Below the pieces are notes generated by a model. It was not told the DNA's origin and ran no database searches. It saw only the letters and a list, made by a program, of their open reading frames with translations. A program made the position numbers and the translations under genes. From Hymenopellis radicata (lineage: Eukaryota; Basidiomycota; Agaricomycetes; Agaricales; Physalacriaceae), in NCBI GenBank assembly GCA_015501595.1, contig JADNRX010000212.1, positions 30,486 through 94,485 of the forward strand: a stretch of 64,000 bases of DNA, written 5' to 3'. Below are positions 33,582 to 44,669 of the stretch, one piece after another; position 1 is the first letter of the stretch; each line of letters opens with the position of its first letter.

Positions 33582-34100
33582 TGGGAGGAGGTTGTTCCCC
33601 CATGTGCGTACCTCTCCGCTTCCCTGTCTGCGTGCCGACTTGCCCCTGTGGACTCCACCTCTTCGCCCTGGGAGGATGTCGTCGTGGGCGGTATGTCTTC
33701 GCCTTGAACCTTCTTCCTGACTCTTTCGGTGGGGCGAGGGTGTTCTAGGCACCTCTCCTCCTCAGTGGGGGGCGCCTCCTTTTACCTTTGGTGTGCGCGT
33801 CTCAGTCAGGGGGCAATTAATCGAAAGACGTATCTGGGTAATGGCGGTCAGCTACGGCCACGAGAGGGATGCTTGTTTGCTTACCGTTTGACATAAGTAA
33901 TGAGTCTGCGAAATGTAATTAAACTACTATGGCCACGCAATCTAGAACAAGTCAGCAAAGGTAAGACAAGTAGGTGAAAAATTGCTTACTACTACTAGCA
34001 AGAGCCTATCAAAACGGGGGCACATAGTCAAGCTTTGGGAATAACAGGTCGATACTGCGACACGTAAGCGCACGTCGAGGCATTCTTGTCGTGTAAACTG
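33582..34100. other. Spacer of unit 1, no gene
   Basis: Bases up to about 33780 are almost unchanged between units and could encode a minus-strand extension of the MYND relic, without family features. The rest shows nothing. Confidence 0.4.
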
Positions 34101-36430
34101 TATTGATTGACAGAATCAGATAAATTCAAAGTTGTCGCGGCGATGACTTACCATACTCGCGTGAAACAAGAAATCCCGCATCGACGAGAAATCCTGGAGG
34201 ATATCCGAGGAGTCAATCATATCTTGATTAGCGTTTCCGGCAGGAAAGCATCTCGGTAACAGTCTTGTAGACGACGGCGTTGGGCACGCAGCCAAACTGT
34301 TTTTCACCGGCACGTATCCACATGAGTCGTTACGCCCAACGTCGAGTCGAAGGCAAGGCACAGAGGCAGGCGTTCCACGTTCACAACATCGTCCGCATTG
34401 AAAAGTCCAGAGTTTGGTGGCCGTGAGACAAGTGCCGAGTCGAGGTAGCTGAGAGTAAAGTCAGTATTGAATGCGAAAATCCATGAAAGACACTTACAAG
34501 TGAACAAAGAGGGGCGCGGATGCGACGACCTTCTATCAATACTTTAGTCAAAGCACAGATCAGTATAGTGGTGGTGAACAGCTCACCAATGAAACGGCCT
34601 TTAAAAGCGAAGATAAACATCCAATAAGACAAGGCGACGGACGTCGGGTATAAGCACACTCTCAAGAGCTATGTGTCGGAACCCGCCATCTCGTTGATCA
34701 GCCGGCGCAAAGCTATTCACCGGCACCGAGCCAAATGATTCCGTCCGACGGTGCGGTGCCAGGCAGGTCGTTCCATTGGTTGATGAACACCATCCTGCAG
34801 AAAGAGGACATTGGTAAGTATTCAGACAACAAGAAGAGCAACACCATACTGACATGAACAAGGCAGCGGTAAGGGTATACCAACACCACTCACAGATTAC
34901 CCAGAGGCGGGGCGGTACCGAGGCGAGCGGTCCTGTGATAGGTAGGTATGAGTTCAAGAGTCGAACAAGACAAAATTGACGACTCACCGTGTCAGTGGAG
35001 GCGGTGAACATCCGGTCCGAGAGTCCCCAGTCGCGTCAAGTCGCGACCGTGTGCGACGTTGGTTGAGGTAGACTTGAAGGAAAGTATACCGACGATGACG
35101 GACACAACGATCGTCGCGGCCTTCAGGTCGACGTCAAAAGAGTTCTACATCGACAATAGGTCAGCTTCTCGTCGGTGAACAAGATGAAGGTCATGGCTCA
35201 CCATATAGAGCAGAAATGATGCCTAATTTTACAAAGGTCAGCTGCGACAAAACAAATAGATAGATCACGACTTACCATGGCAGTTTGTTCGTCGTCGCAA
35301 GTCCTTGCATCGGTCCGTAAGGCGGACTCGGGGGATATCCATGGCAGGAGCCGACGCGGAGTCAACTGATATCCATGGCAGGAGCCGACGCGGAGTCAAC
35401 TGGTACCCATCGGCGCAGAGCCAAGTGAAATTGTCGCAGCGAGTGCGGCACTCCCGAAGAGTGAAACGCGCAAACAAAGCTGTAAGCTGCAGAGAAAGGT
35501 AAGCATTTGGATATCAAGTATAGCAGTGCCTCACGGACGAGACAACTGAGGCTATATTGAAGATAAACTGAAAGGCCCTGGTAAGTCAATCATTACAACG
35601 AAGAGATACGAGAGCTTACCTCTGGTGGTTGACGAGGTCGCGGTCGAACGTGGTGATGGCAGTCGGCGAAGGCTGCATTGTCAACGGTGTCTAAAGTGCG
35701 TGCCAAACTCAATGGCGGCCAGCATGTCATCGTCGTCGTACGGATGAGAAGGAGACGGCGCTGACGAGACACTAGCAAGTCCTGATAAGTATTCGTCAAT
35801 GAAGAGGAATAAAGGATAACTTACCTGTACGAGTGTTGCAACCATTTGAAGGAGTATCCTACGGGGAACAAAATTAGGTTCAATATATGAGGGGGGTAAA
35901 CGATAGCGTACCATTTGACTCTAGTCGTCGTTTGTAGCCCCCAAGATCAAGCCTGCTGGTCGGGTCCGAATGGGAAAAGCACCAAGTCAAGTCGTGTGGC
36001 AGGAGCGGCTTGGACGCGTTCAGACACGGCGTCTGAGTTAATTGTAAGGAAAATTCCAATGGAGCACGAGCAGGCCGACATACCTTGGAGGCTGTATCAG
36101 GAAGAGGTAAGTACGGCGTCAACGAGAAAAGACCGAATAACACACCAAGGAGTCGGACTAGGGGAATCGCCGTCGTCGAACAGAGCCTTGAAGACTCGAC
36201 CGACGCTGTCGCCGTCGCTGGGCGCGCCAACCTTGAAGTCGAGAGCGCGCGCTCCCCGCGGGAACACAATGGCCTGCAAGAGAATGCCTGAGGAAGAATC
36301 GTGTGAGCAAGGTGAGATGATGGTGGTAGGAGGAAACCCACGCTATGACGATCAACAGGGTAAGCGGTCACGTTTTGGACGCGTCGGGAAGGCGATGGCG
36401 ACAACGGCGGAAACAATGACGAGAACATCT
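34100..36430 (-). other. Multi-exon minus-strand region of unknown function, unit 1
   Basis: The reverse strand holds many short open blocks separated by good GTAAGT/GTGAGT donors and CAG/TAG acceptors. Examples are RAFQFIFNIASVVSS, FDVDLKAATIVVSVIVGIL, MVFINQWNDLPGTAPSDGII, SYWMFIFAFKGRFIGELF and YLDSALVSRPPNSGLFNADD. Several blocks are hydrophobic, suggesting a membrane protein. The blocks do not chain into one frame, and units 1 and 2 differ by indels, so it is either a decaying gene or mis-called sequence. A 33-base direct duplication at about 35334-35400 is unique to this unit. No family recognised. Confidence 0.35.
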
Positions 36431-38170
36431 ACAGAGCGAGCGAGAGACATAAAAGTAAGAGAGATAAACATAGAGACAATGTGGGAAGGAGAAAGGAGAA
36501 GAGGGAATGGGAGTGGGTGATGATGAATTCTGACCGAATTCCATCGCCTTTTATTGCGTTTACGGGCCCGCCAAGGTCCAGAATAAACGTAAGACCATTC
36601 GGATAATCTCACGCCGTGATGCTAGAGCGGCCGTTGGGGCGAGAACTTCGGAACTTGTAAAAGTATTATTGGGCCGCCACGGGAGACCGTTTCTAGCGTC
36701 CTACGCGTATTAACCTCCCTGACCGCGTAAAAGATAGCTAAATAACTCACTGATAAATGCGAGAATGAGACTATAAAAGTTGTCAGGCCCGACCTCAAGC
36801 GAGTGAATGAAATCTGATAGAACTCACCTTTTCCTCCTCAATGCACTGATTCTTCAATCCTTTCGCTTGCGCCAAGTCTCCGCAGTACAAAATGCTCCCA
36901 TCGTTTCAAGGAGAGGACCCTGATCGTCTGATGCGAGTCATATAGAACGAACAGACGGGGAACTGAAAAACTTGCAGATTGGTATTTCGTGGCGGCGGTG
37001 ATTCGCACCGTTCTGAACAGGGATAGTAGTCGCAGTTTACGTTCTGATGAAACGTAATAGGGTCAGAGCGAAATTGAAGCTAATGAGCAACGGAAAAGGC
37101 ACGAACCTTGTAGGTGCCAGATTGAATTCAGGATTATTGTCGTGTGAGTGTCAATTACGGCGGTTATGACACCACAAGTGAGGCTACACAAGGTGTCTAC
37201 AGGTACTAGAGCCGCCAGATTGGGCCGGGCGTGGCGGGAAACGCGAATTGCGCAAAAGTGTCGGAGGGATGGAGGAGGAGAACGACCACTTGCGTCATTT
37301 CCCCGCATCCGAGAGTCGAGAGATAAGATAGAAAAGACCCCAGACGCGTCATAGGGTCCGGGAGATCCTCGTGCTATCGATGCTCAGGGTCCAGGACGCC
37401 TCGCTGGAGCGTTGACGCGAAAAGTAGGCATAAAAGCGCGTCCAGTGGTCCAAGTACCATCGGAATTCGGCTTACGTAAGTCACAGAGCAATATCCCAGT
37501 AAATTCAGGTCTCCAAGCGTTGACAGAGAGCGGGAAAGCAAAGGTGCGCGTTAGTGTAACCGAGTCGAGATCGGAGTGGTCGTGGTTGGAGTGCAGGTTT
37601 ACCCGATCACTTGGGGTGGCCTGGACTCGATCTATGACTTCTAACACAACATTTCCCCGTCAATTCCGGGACCATTGGACGTCTGGAACGTTGACGCAGC
37701 TTGGTATACCCGCTGGGCGAGCGGAGTGAATATCCCACCTATCACACGCGATGTCTTCCTGGCGACAGGACGCACATCATCTTCAGGGTGCCGGATATCG
37801 ATCGCACTAGTTTCTGGGTTCCCCTGGAAGGAAGTTTTCAAGAAGTCGCATTTGAAGGTTTCGGGCATACTCACTCGTTCGTAAAAGTTGACATGTGGTG
37901 TATTGGTAAGTACGTGAATTTCTCCGACTTTGGGTGTTTCCCATGTTTGACTAGGATGCTCTACTACACTTCTTACAGTATTCTAGGCATCTGTACCATC
38001 TTCAATGAGTATTTATTTTATGATATACATTTTGTAGTCAACTCTAAGTAACACTTTCGAAGGGTATGGCCTTCATTTTTCTTACTTTCGTGCAAGAGGG
38101 ATTTTACAAATCAAAGTTCATTTCTGGCGTAGTCGACAATTAGATGTAACTAACGGCTTGAATTCTACGT
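36431..38170. other. Spacer of unit 1, no supported gene
   Basis: Several open frames on both strands (for example 37412-37729 and 37701-38051, plus) change or break in units 2 and 3 and have no family features. I treat them as chance frames. Confidence 0.4.
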
Positions 38171-38199
38171 AGTTCTACTGGTCATAATGGCGCCTACGC

Positions 38200-38640
38200 C
38201 GCGTTTTCGTTCCTAAGCCCACGGAACATCGCCTCAGAAATACTCCGAATCGTCCAAGAGCAGGGCAGCGAGATGGAGCCGCGGTTGCCGTCACTACGAA
38301 ATACAGAGTTAAGTCCGGGAAGTGATCGACGCAAAGTGGAAGGTACAAACCTTCCCAGTCCAATATTGAGAATGCCTGATCCTGAGGTCGTGAAACAACG
38401 GCGTCCGCGGAGCTGCAGTCGTCTTCGTGAACTCCTCAACGTCGATGTCGTCGCCGTCCCACTCGTACGGGTTGCAGTCGAAGTGTGGCGCAATGTGTCG
38501 TCCGGTAAGTGTGTCCTTGCAGCAGTGAGAAGCTCGCAGCGCGAGCGCAGCGGCGAATAGCCGCTGGTCACTGCTGCCAATATCCTGAACCAATCATCGG
38601 CCGTCAGCTTAAGAATTCAGGCAGGTAAAGGTACGTACTC
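38200..38640 (-). CDS. Conserved small coding-like island, unit 1
   Basis: The reverse-strand frame contains SSDQRLFAAALALRASHCCK, GRHIAPHFDCNPYEWDGDDI and DVEEFTKTTAAPRTPLFHDL, followed by a possible GTGAGT-less splice to RFVPSTLRRSLPGL. It is identical at protein level in all three units, while flanking DNA has changed. No domain is recognised. It could be one or two exons of a gene whose other exons lie to about 39000. Confidence 0.35.
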
Positions 38641-39059
38641 GAAATGAGGTCCCCGTCAAAGTTCCAAATGCGGCGAGAGAGCCGAACGCGAAGAGATTCG
38701 GATCTCCATCAACGGCGTAGTTTATCCGAGGGTGAGTCAACTGGCGCGGCACGGGTGGGAAATACAGCCAATGCGAAAATAGCATATATGAAAAGCTGCT
38801 CCGGCGAGGAGACCAGACGACGGTCGAATATCGCCAATTGGTTTCCAGAAGTCGAGATATCGGTCTTGAAAGGCGCGTGAAGGATTCCGGTCGGGCGGAC
38901 ATTGTGGAGGGCGCGACGAGGCCGACTTGATTCCTGGCGCGTTGTCAGGTTCAAACACGATCGAATCTGAAGCGAAGACATACCAAATTTGATGATATCG
39001 ACGCGCTACACCCTGAAGAAGTTCATGTCAGAAATACGCTGGGAAATGAACGCGGAATT

Positions 39060-39960
39060 CTCACTTTTTCTTGAAAAAAAAAGCCCGGCCGGCGAGGCCA
39101 CCCCACGCCGTAGACATTCAACAGCCTGTATTCAGAAATCCAAAGTCTTGAGGTAGGGTGGCGGCGTTCAAGGAGGCGGCGCAGCCGCCTCTTCGCCCAG
39201 ATGCGAAAGAACGTCCATTGCGTAAGGGATCTCAGTAGATCTACGTATGAAATGAAGCGAATTTGATCTACAAAGGGTCAGAAACGCCAGTGGAAGATTG
39301 ACTAAGAATGAGTACCTTTTTTCTCAAAAAAAAGCCGGTCCGGCGAGGACAGCAGACGCTGGAAGGAGATCGATATCCCGTACCCCAATCTAAGTGTCTT
39401 GAAGTAAAGTTGCCCACGTCGTCGGTCGTGTGTCGGGAGGCGGCGCAGCCGCCTCTGCATTTCTCAATGAATCGTAATGTGCAGAGCCCGGGGCGAAATT
39501 GCAGCGAATATCAATGCAAGATCTAATGAAAAGGGTCAGAAATTGAAGGTGCAATAACGGCACGAAATACGCACCATTTCACCCGAAGAAAATGCCGGTC
39601 CGGCGAGGACACCACACGCCGTTCTCCTGCAAGATTTCGTTTCCCGCATTTAAACCTGCCACATCAAGGCGTCGTGGTCCTGTTGAAATCCGCAAAGTTG
39701 CGCGTACGGAGGATGAAACGGCTAATAATCGTCTTGAAAATAGGTCAAAATGGAGAACGAAAATCACCAAAATTACGCACTTTTTTCCCCCAGATTCAAG
39801 CCTGCCCGGCGAGGGCATCCATGGTATCCAAGTTTCAGTTCTAGTCGAAGCGCAAGTCGTTCGGCGGCGGAATCGAACTTTCAGCCTGCTGGGAAACGCG
39901 TCGTGTGCCAACTTGGCGTTTGTGAAGATGATGGCGGGAGGAGAACGTTGAACTGCCTCA
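39060..39960. repeat. GC-hairpin module array, unit 1
   Basis: Four degenerate modules, each about 240-270 bases. Each opens with an A-rich run and GCCGGNCCGGCGAGG-type motif plus CACGCCG, and has AAGGGTCAGAAA near its end. Two modules carry a hairpin, GAGGCGGCGCAGCCGCCTC, at 39173-39191 and 39437-39455. No coding capacity is evident. Confidence 0.75.
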
Positions 39961-40139
39961 TTGGGCATGGAGGTGATCGACGTGGTCCTTCTGACTCTCA
40001 CCACGTCAAAGTCACGTCGCGTCAAGACGCCCATTACGCTCATCTCCATGGGTACGCCCTCCTTTCGCCTGTAAACGAGTCAGCTTGGAATATACAAGCG
40101 AACTGGAAACGCACTTTATGAAAAATGTGACCCGGATTG

Positions 40140-40520
40140 AGCTGCTCTGCTCTCGGCGTGACTACTGAAAATCTGAGCCCGGATCTGGATGAATTGGGCT
40201 ACTGTCTTTTGTGCGCTCCATGAGTCTTTGGCTTGTCCTGCTAGACTGTACGAAGCTTCAGCCGGCAAACTGGAACAAGGTGACGACTTACTTCAATGAC
40301 ACCCCCAGAAATCCAAACCCGGAACTGGACGAATTGACAGACTCGCTACGTCGCGCGACTCCCGTCGATACCTCTGGAACAACTATATGGAATTTCAGCA
40401 GGCGAACTGGGTCAAGACGTCCACCAACTTACCGACTCTACAGTCCCAAAATCCAAACCCGAATCTGGACAGATTGAGCGACTCGCATTCGTCTCGCGAA
40501 CCGTCTATGCTCGCCTGGTT
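40140..40520. repeat. Imperfect ~150-base tandem repeats, unit 1
   Basis: Three copies of a block containing AAATCCAAACCCGGATCTGG and then ACGAATTGA, with a TTTCAGC-AGGCGAACTGG part. The same array is at about 52080-52420 in unit 2. It looks non-coding. Confidence 0.65.
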
Positions 40521-41200
40521 ACTGCTCTAAGAACGAAGAATTGTTCGGGAGGCATGCCATCTCGCGGGAATCTTCAGCGCCGAAACAGCGTTAAGCCAAG
40601 GTAAGCTCACCATTCTCATTGAAACCATTATGGAAGGGTTGAAGACATCTGACAGACTTGCAGCAGATGAGCGGGGCAAGTTGGTGTTGCGAGACATGAT
40701 GGCGGGAGAGTTGAGGAAGGACTTGCCGAACGCCTGTATTCCTTCGAACCGAACATGTCAGATTTTACGTTTCAGGGCTCGCTCTAGACTTGGCTTTCGA
40801 AAGACCCTGCCCGCCACATCTTAAGTCGCTTCCTGTCGCAAGTCTTGTTCAATTTTACTGTCCGCTGTATTCATGTAATCGTGCTTAATTTTCCGAGTTG
40901 ACTGACATGCGAAAAGTGTGAAATGGACCTTGCTATCTGTGAGCAAAGGTAAAGATACCTCTGTTCCCGGAATAGGCAAGGTACGCAAGGATCATCCCTG
41001 CCTGCTTCCAATATTGCAATGACGGAGGAGAGGATTTCTTGGAGATGTTAGAGTGGTATGTAGGAAGCAGAAGAGGCTGTCAAGCATATGTATAGAAAGC
41101 TGTGAGTCGCCCTATCGAATGGTACAACGGAGAACTCGAACAGACGTGAACAAGTGTGGCGCAACGGCATGCCAAGTCCGCGCCTAGACTATCCCTACGT
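40521..41200. other. Spacer of unit 1, no gene
   Basis: A 64-codon plus-strand frame at 40630-40824 has no family features. Nothing else is seen. Confidence 0.4.
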
Positions 41201-41219
41201 CAGTGGTCCGAGCGCACAA

Positions 41220-41560
41220 GTCAGGGGAAATTGGGTATATAAACCCTCTGGACAGCAGCAGAGCCTCAGAGTCTTGTTCTCCTCCCACTTATAAATGGCA
41301 CGGGTCCTGGAACCCAAGAGCTAACCTTCCGTCCACCGGGACGGCCGCGGGGCTCTTGGGGAAAGGGATCCGCATCAGACGTTCCACATGGTGGTACGCC
41401 GTCTTCGGACGTTCGCACAAAGACCTCCTCTCGAGGCCATCGGTCTAATCAACCGGTGAGAGCCAAGAGGATCCCCGAGCCAGAGGGTTGGCTCGGGGCT
41501 ACTTTTCGGCTCATGGGGCCCGTCAGGCCGGGCGCTAGCTGGCATTTTTTCTGCAGAAAA
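41220..41560 (+). other. TATA-bearing structured element, unit 1
   Basis: Contains a TATA box (GGTATATAAACC, about 41236) and a second TATAAA-like box at about 41290. A well-conserved core follows (CGCCGTCTTCGGACGTTCGC, then CACAAAGACCTCCTCTCGAGG). Two pairings are visible: CTCTTGG with CCAAGAG across the core, and a local hairpin CCCCGAGCC / GGCTCGGGG at about 41474-41499, then a T run. It could be a solo LTR, a promoter or a structured RNA gene; no known RNA family fits. Confidence 0.45.
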
Positions 41561-41741
41561 CGTGGACTTGCGTTCATTTTTCAGTACCTGCACAGCCACC
41601 ACATACGATAATTGCTACTTTGTCTTCGATTATTGTACTTTTTACTGTCGTAGTATCTTCCAAATCATAGGCTGCTTCATTCTTCTGCTTCCTAGTTGCA
41701 CACATCCACCCGTTGAAGAGCTATTCACTGTCCACGATCGC

Positions 41742-42323
41742 CGAGTCAGCACAGCCACACTGGCGTTGAGTCCCAATCAGGCAGGTGCTCTTATCTGCCA
41801 TCCATCGCGCGCACACAGAGGACGCCCATCCAGAGGAGCACTCCTCACGAAGACGACTCGCTGGCACAGAGGCGACGCTCCCGCGAAGATGAGCCGACGC
41901 GCCCCAGAGGAGACGCACCCGGGAAGAGCACCCCAGAGGAGCAGTACGCGAAGAAGCACCCCAAGCAGTCCGCGAAGAAGCACTCACGAAGACGTCTCCC
42001 GCGAAGAAGGAGACGCCATCCGAGGAGGCACACCGATGAGCCATGCCCGAAGAGCCACACCCACACTCCCGTGAAGAGCAACCCCACGAAGATGCCCACC
42101 AGAGGAGACGCACCCGAGAAGATGATCCGCTTGAAGACGCGCCCCAGAGGAGACGCACCCAGGAAGAGCACTCCATTGAAGAAGCACCCCATAGGAGCAG
42201 TCCGCGAAGAAGCACCCCAGAGGAGACGCCATCCGAAGCGACGCACCAGAAGAGAGGAGACGCGCCCAGGAAGAGCGCTCGGAGAGGAAGGCACGAGCAG
42301 TGTTTGTGGGCAAGGGTGTGTGC
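41742..42323. repeat. Purine-rich minisatellite before GTB1 copy 2
   Basis: Degenerate repeats of blocks such as CCAGAGGAGACGCACCC, GGAAGAGCACCCC and GCGAAGAAGCACC fill the interval up to the GTB1 start. Several frames stay open on both strands because of the repeat composition. In this copy one plus frame from 42043 reads into GTB1 exon 1 without a stop. Confidence 0.85.
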
Positions 42324-42324
42324 T

Positions 42325-44468
42325 ATGATGCAGCTCAGACACGTTAGCATTCTTTCCTCTCGTCGGGCAATGATTCCCTGGCTGCTGCTCTTGCCTTTAC
42401 CCGTCGCGCGCGCCGTCGAGGTCGTCGGTGTGCCGCCTAGTCTGCAGGCGAGCTACGCGCCCTCTGCGTCGGGATCCTGGAAATGCTTGGACGGTTCAAA
42501 GGAGATTCCTTGGAAGTTTGTCAACGACGATTCGTGTGACTGCCCCGACGGCAGCGATGAGCCAGGTCTGACGCGTCTGAGCGGTCTCTGCATTGGTACT
42601 GAGTGACTGCAGGCACTGGTGCTTGCCCGAATACATATTTCTATTGCCGGAATGAGGGACACATAGGCGCCAACATACCGAGTTCAAGAGTGAGAGACGG
42701 GCTTTGCGGTGCGTGCGTTTATTCCCGCTTACTTGGTTACTTATTGGTACATAGAGCCTGAATGCTGCGACGGCTCAGATGAACGGCCAGGCGTCTGTGA
42801 GAACATCTGTGTTGAAGTTGGCAAGGAATATAGAAAGAAACGCGCCGAGGAACTCAAGATACAGAAGACCGTGAGTCCCGCATTATACATTATAATTTCT
42901 GTGTTGCTCACAGTCGCCAGGGTGCCAAAATACGCTCGACATACGTCGCATTCGCTGAGAAGGAGAAGAAGCGCCTCGAGGGCGTTATCCAGACCTCGTC
43001 TCAAGAGATCACCGTTCGCGAGAAAGAAGTTGCGAGATTGCAAGGTACGCATATCAACAACACAAGAATTTCATCTTACAGTCCTTGAGACATTGCCGAC
43101 CGCACCGAATCACTATCCGCCGCCGAGCTCGAATACAAGAAGGAATCTCGTATGTGCTTTTCCCGTCGTTGTCAGTTTCAAACTCATATCCCCAGCTCTA
43201 TACCAGTCCCTCCTTGAACACCGAGACGCCCTCAAGTCCCTCCAACGCGAACACAAGAAACATCTAGAACGCGAGAAAACATTGAGCGAGATTTTGGATG
43301 CTCTACGGACAGGCTACAATCCCAATTATCAAGACATGGCTGTCCTCGATGCCGTTCGCGGGTGGGAATACCTCGCGGGGCTCCCCCACATCAACGACGT
43401 TGGAAAGGACGCTTCTGCAGAAACTGAAGATGACGAAGAGACCGATTCGGAGCCTGAGGAGGTTATCCCCGAGGGCGAATGGACGCCTGTGCAGTTGGAG
43501 AAGGATCTGCCCAAGCTCCTCAAGACGGATTATGTGTCGTTGCTACTCGAACATGATGAGCACGTTAGTACACCAGCGGAAGGATCTATGCGTGCGTGTC
43601 ATCCTTCAAGATTCCCGATAACGCTCATTGTATATTCAGTGTTTGAGCTCTCGAATTATCTTCCTGATGCCCTTATACCTCAATATGAAGATTTCAAAGA
43701 CACGCTGCTTGGATGGATGGAGACCATCGGTGTCATCCGCCCAAGTGTCGGAGTGTCGACAGGTCGGTGCAGTTTCTCTTCATCCCTTTTTATCGCTGAT
43801 TGGCGTTATAGAGGCCACTCATGCCCAGCAAGCTCTCAATGACGCGAAGAATTCTCTGAGAAAGGTGGAAAAGGAGAAACAAACGGCCGAGGAGGATCTG
43901 CAGAAGATATCTGATTCTATCACCTTTGGACCTCAAGGCGAGTGGAAGAAGCTCGACGGGACATGTTTGGAAAAGGACGTTGGAGAGTCAGTTCGCATTT
44001 TACATTCGTGTCTTTCTCATACTGACGTTGGGATTCTAGCTATACCTATGAAGTGTGTCTGTTCGGAGCTTCGAAGCAGAAGCCCAAGAAGGGCGGAACG
44101 ACTTTCAACCTTGGGTGAGTGGTCTTTGAGGGGATATCTGGTTTGATGTTGATCTCACCACCAGAAAATTCTCATCCTGGAATCCGGACGCGGAGCCTGG
44201 CACGCCTGAATACTACGAGAAGCAAATGTACACCAAGGGTACCAAGTGCTGGAATGGGCCGGAGCGGAGTTTACTTGTAAGCCTTTACGTCCCTCTTTGA
44301 ATTGTCGGACTGACTCGTTCGTAGTTGGTCATGACGTGTGGGACGGAGAATGTGATCCACACGGTGGCTGAGCTGGAAAAGTGCCAGTATCAGTTTACGG
44401 GCACGTCGCCTGCGCTGTGTTTGCCTGTGTCGGAGACGAACGGGGGTGCGAAGCATGAGGAGCTGTAG
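42325..44468 (+). CDS. Glucosidase II beta subunit (PRKCSH/GTB1 type), copy 2
   Basis: Same exon plan and domains as the copy at 30279, and I found no frame break. Differences are mainly in introns: intron 2 (about 42716-42758) and the intron before exon 6 are diverged, and one acceptor changed from TTGCAG to TTATAG, which still fits. Coding changes are few (for example EKDVGES for EKDLGES). The ER-retention end KHEEL and the MRH residues are kept. No native promoter: minisatellite runs to the ATG, and the frame is open upstream to at least 42043, so an N-terminally extended form without an exposed signal peptide is possible. Confidence 0.9.
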
Positions 44469-44517
44469 ACACGGTGTGTATGTATATACAAGAGAACGGG
44501 ATACGAGCTTGGTTTCA

Positions 44518-44600
44518 CGCAGTGGCAAATCGTATCGATTCACCCATAGTCCGAGTATTACCGTCCAGGTGAGGGAGCGACCCGCGTGTCCACTCCCGAA
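44518..44600 (-). pseudogene. Inverted piece of 7TM-like exon 5, unit 2
   Basis: Reverse complement of about 28520-28595. It starts shortly after GTB1 copy 2 and reads on the minus strand toward the decayed MYND copy. Unit 1 has a different piece of the same exon at this place. Confidence 0.8.
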
Positions 44601-44669
44601 ATCAGCTATTGCAACAATGACTGGACTCTGTAGCAACGTTATGGTATTGTAAACCACTTCTAGCTATAT

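Larger units (their letters stand above)
30279..42323 (+). repeat. Tandem 12-kb unit 1
   Basis: First of three direct units. Offsets between matching landmarks of units 1 and 2 vary from 12030 to 12046 bases, so small indels are scattered. The left edge falls at the GTB1 start (shared CTATGATGCAGCTC). The right edge is the end of the minisatellite before the next GTB1. Unit 1 differs from units 2 and 3 just after GTB1, where it has a palindrome and a different 7TM-gene piece. Confidence 0.9.

Noticed and set aside
37701..38051. Plus-strand 116-codon frame in unit 1 as a gene
   Set aside because: The matching places in units 2 and 3 are broken and changed in a non-coding manner.
41470..41510. 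Spliceosomal U snRNA with Sm-like T run after a hairpin
   Set aside because: None of the conserved U1, U2, U4, U5 or U6 sequences is present.
41220..41560. Telomerase RNA (GAGCTAACCTTCC as template)
   Set aside because: A TTAGGG template would need CTAACCCTA-type sequence; this differs and there is no other support.
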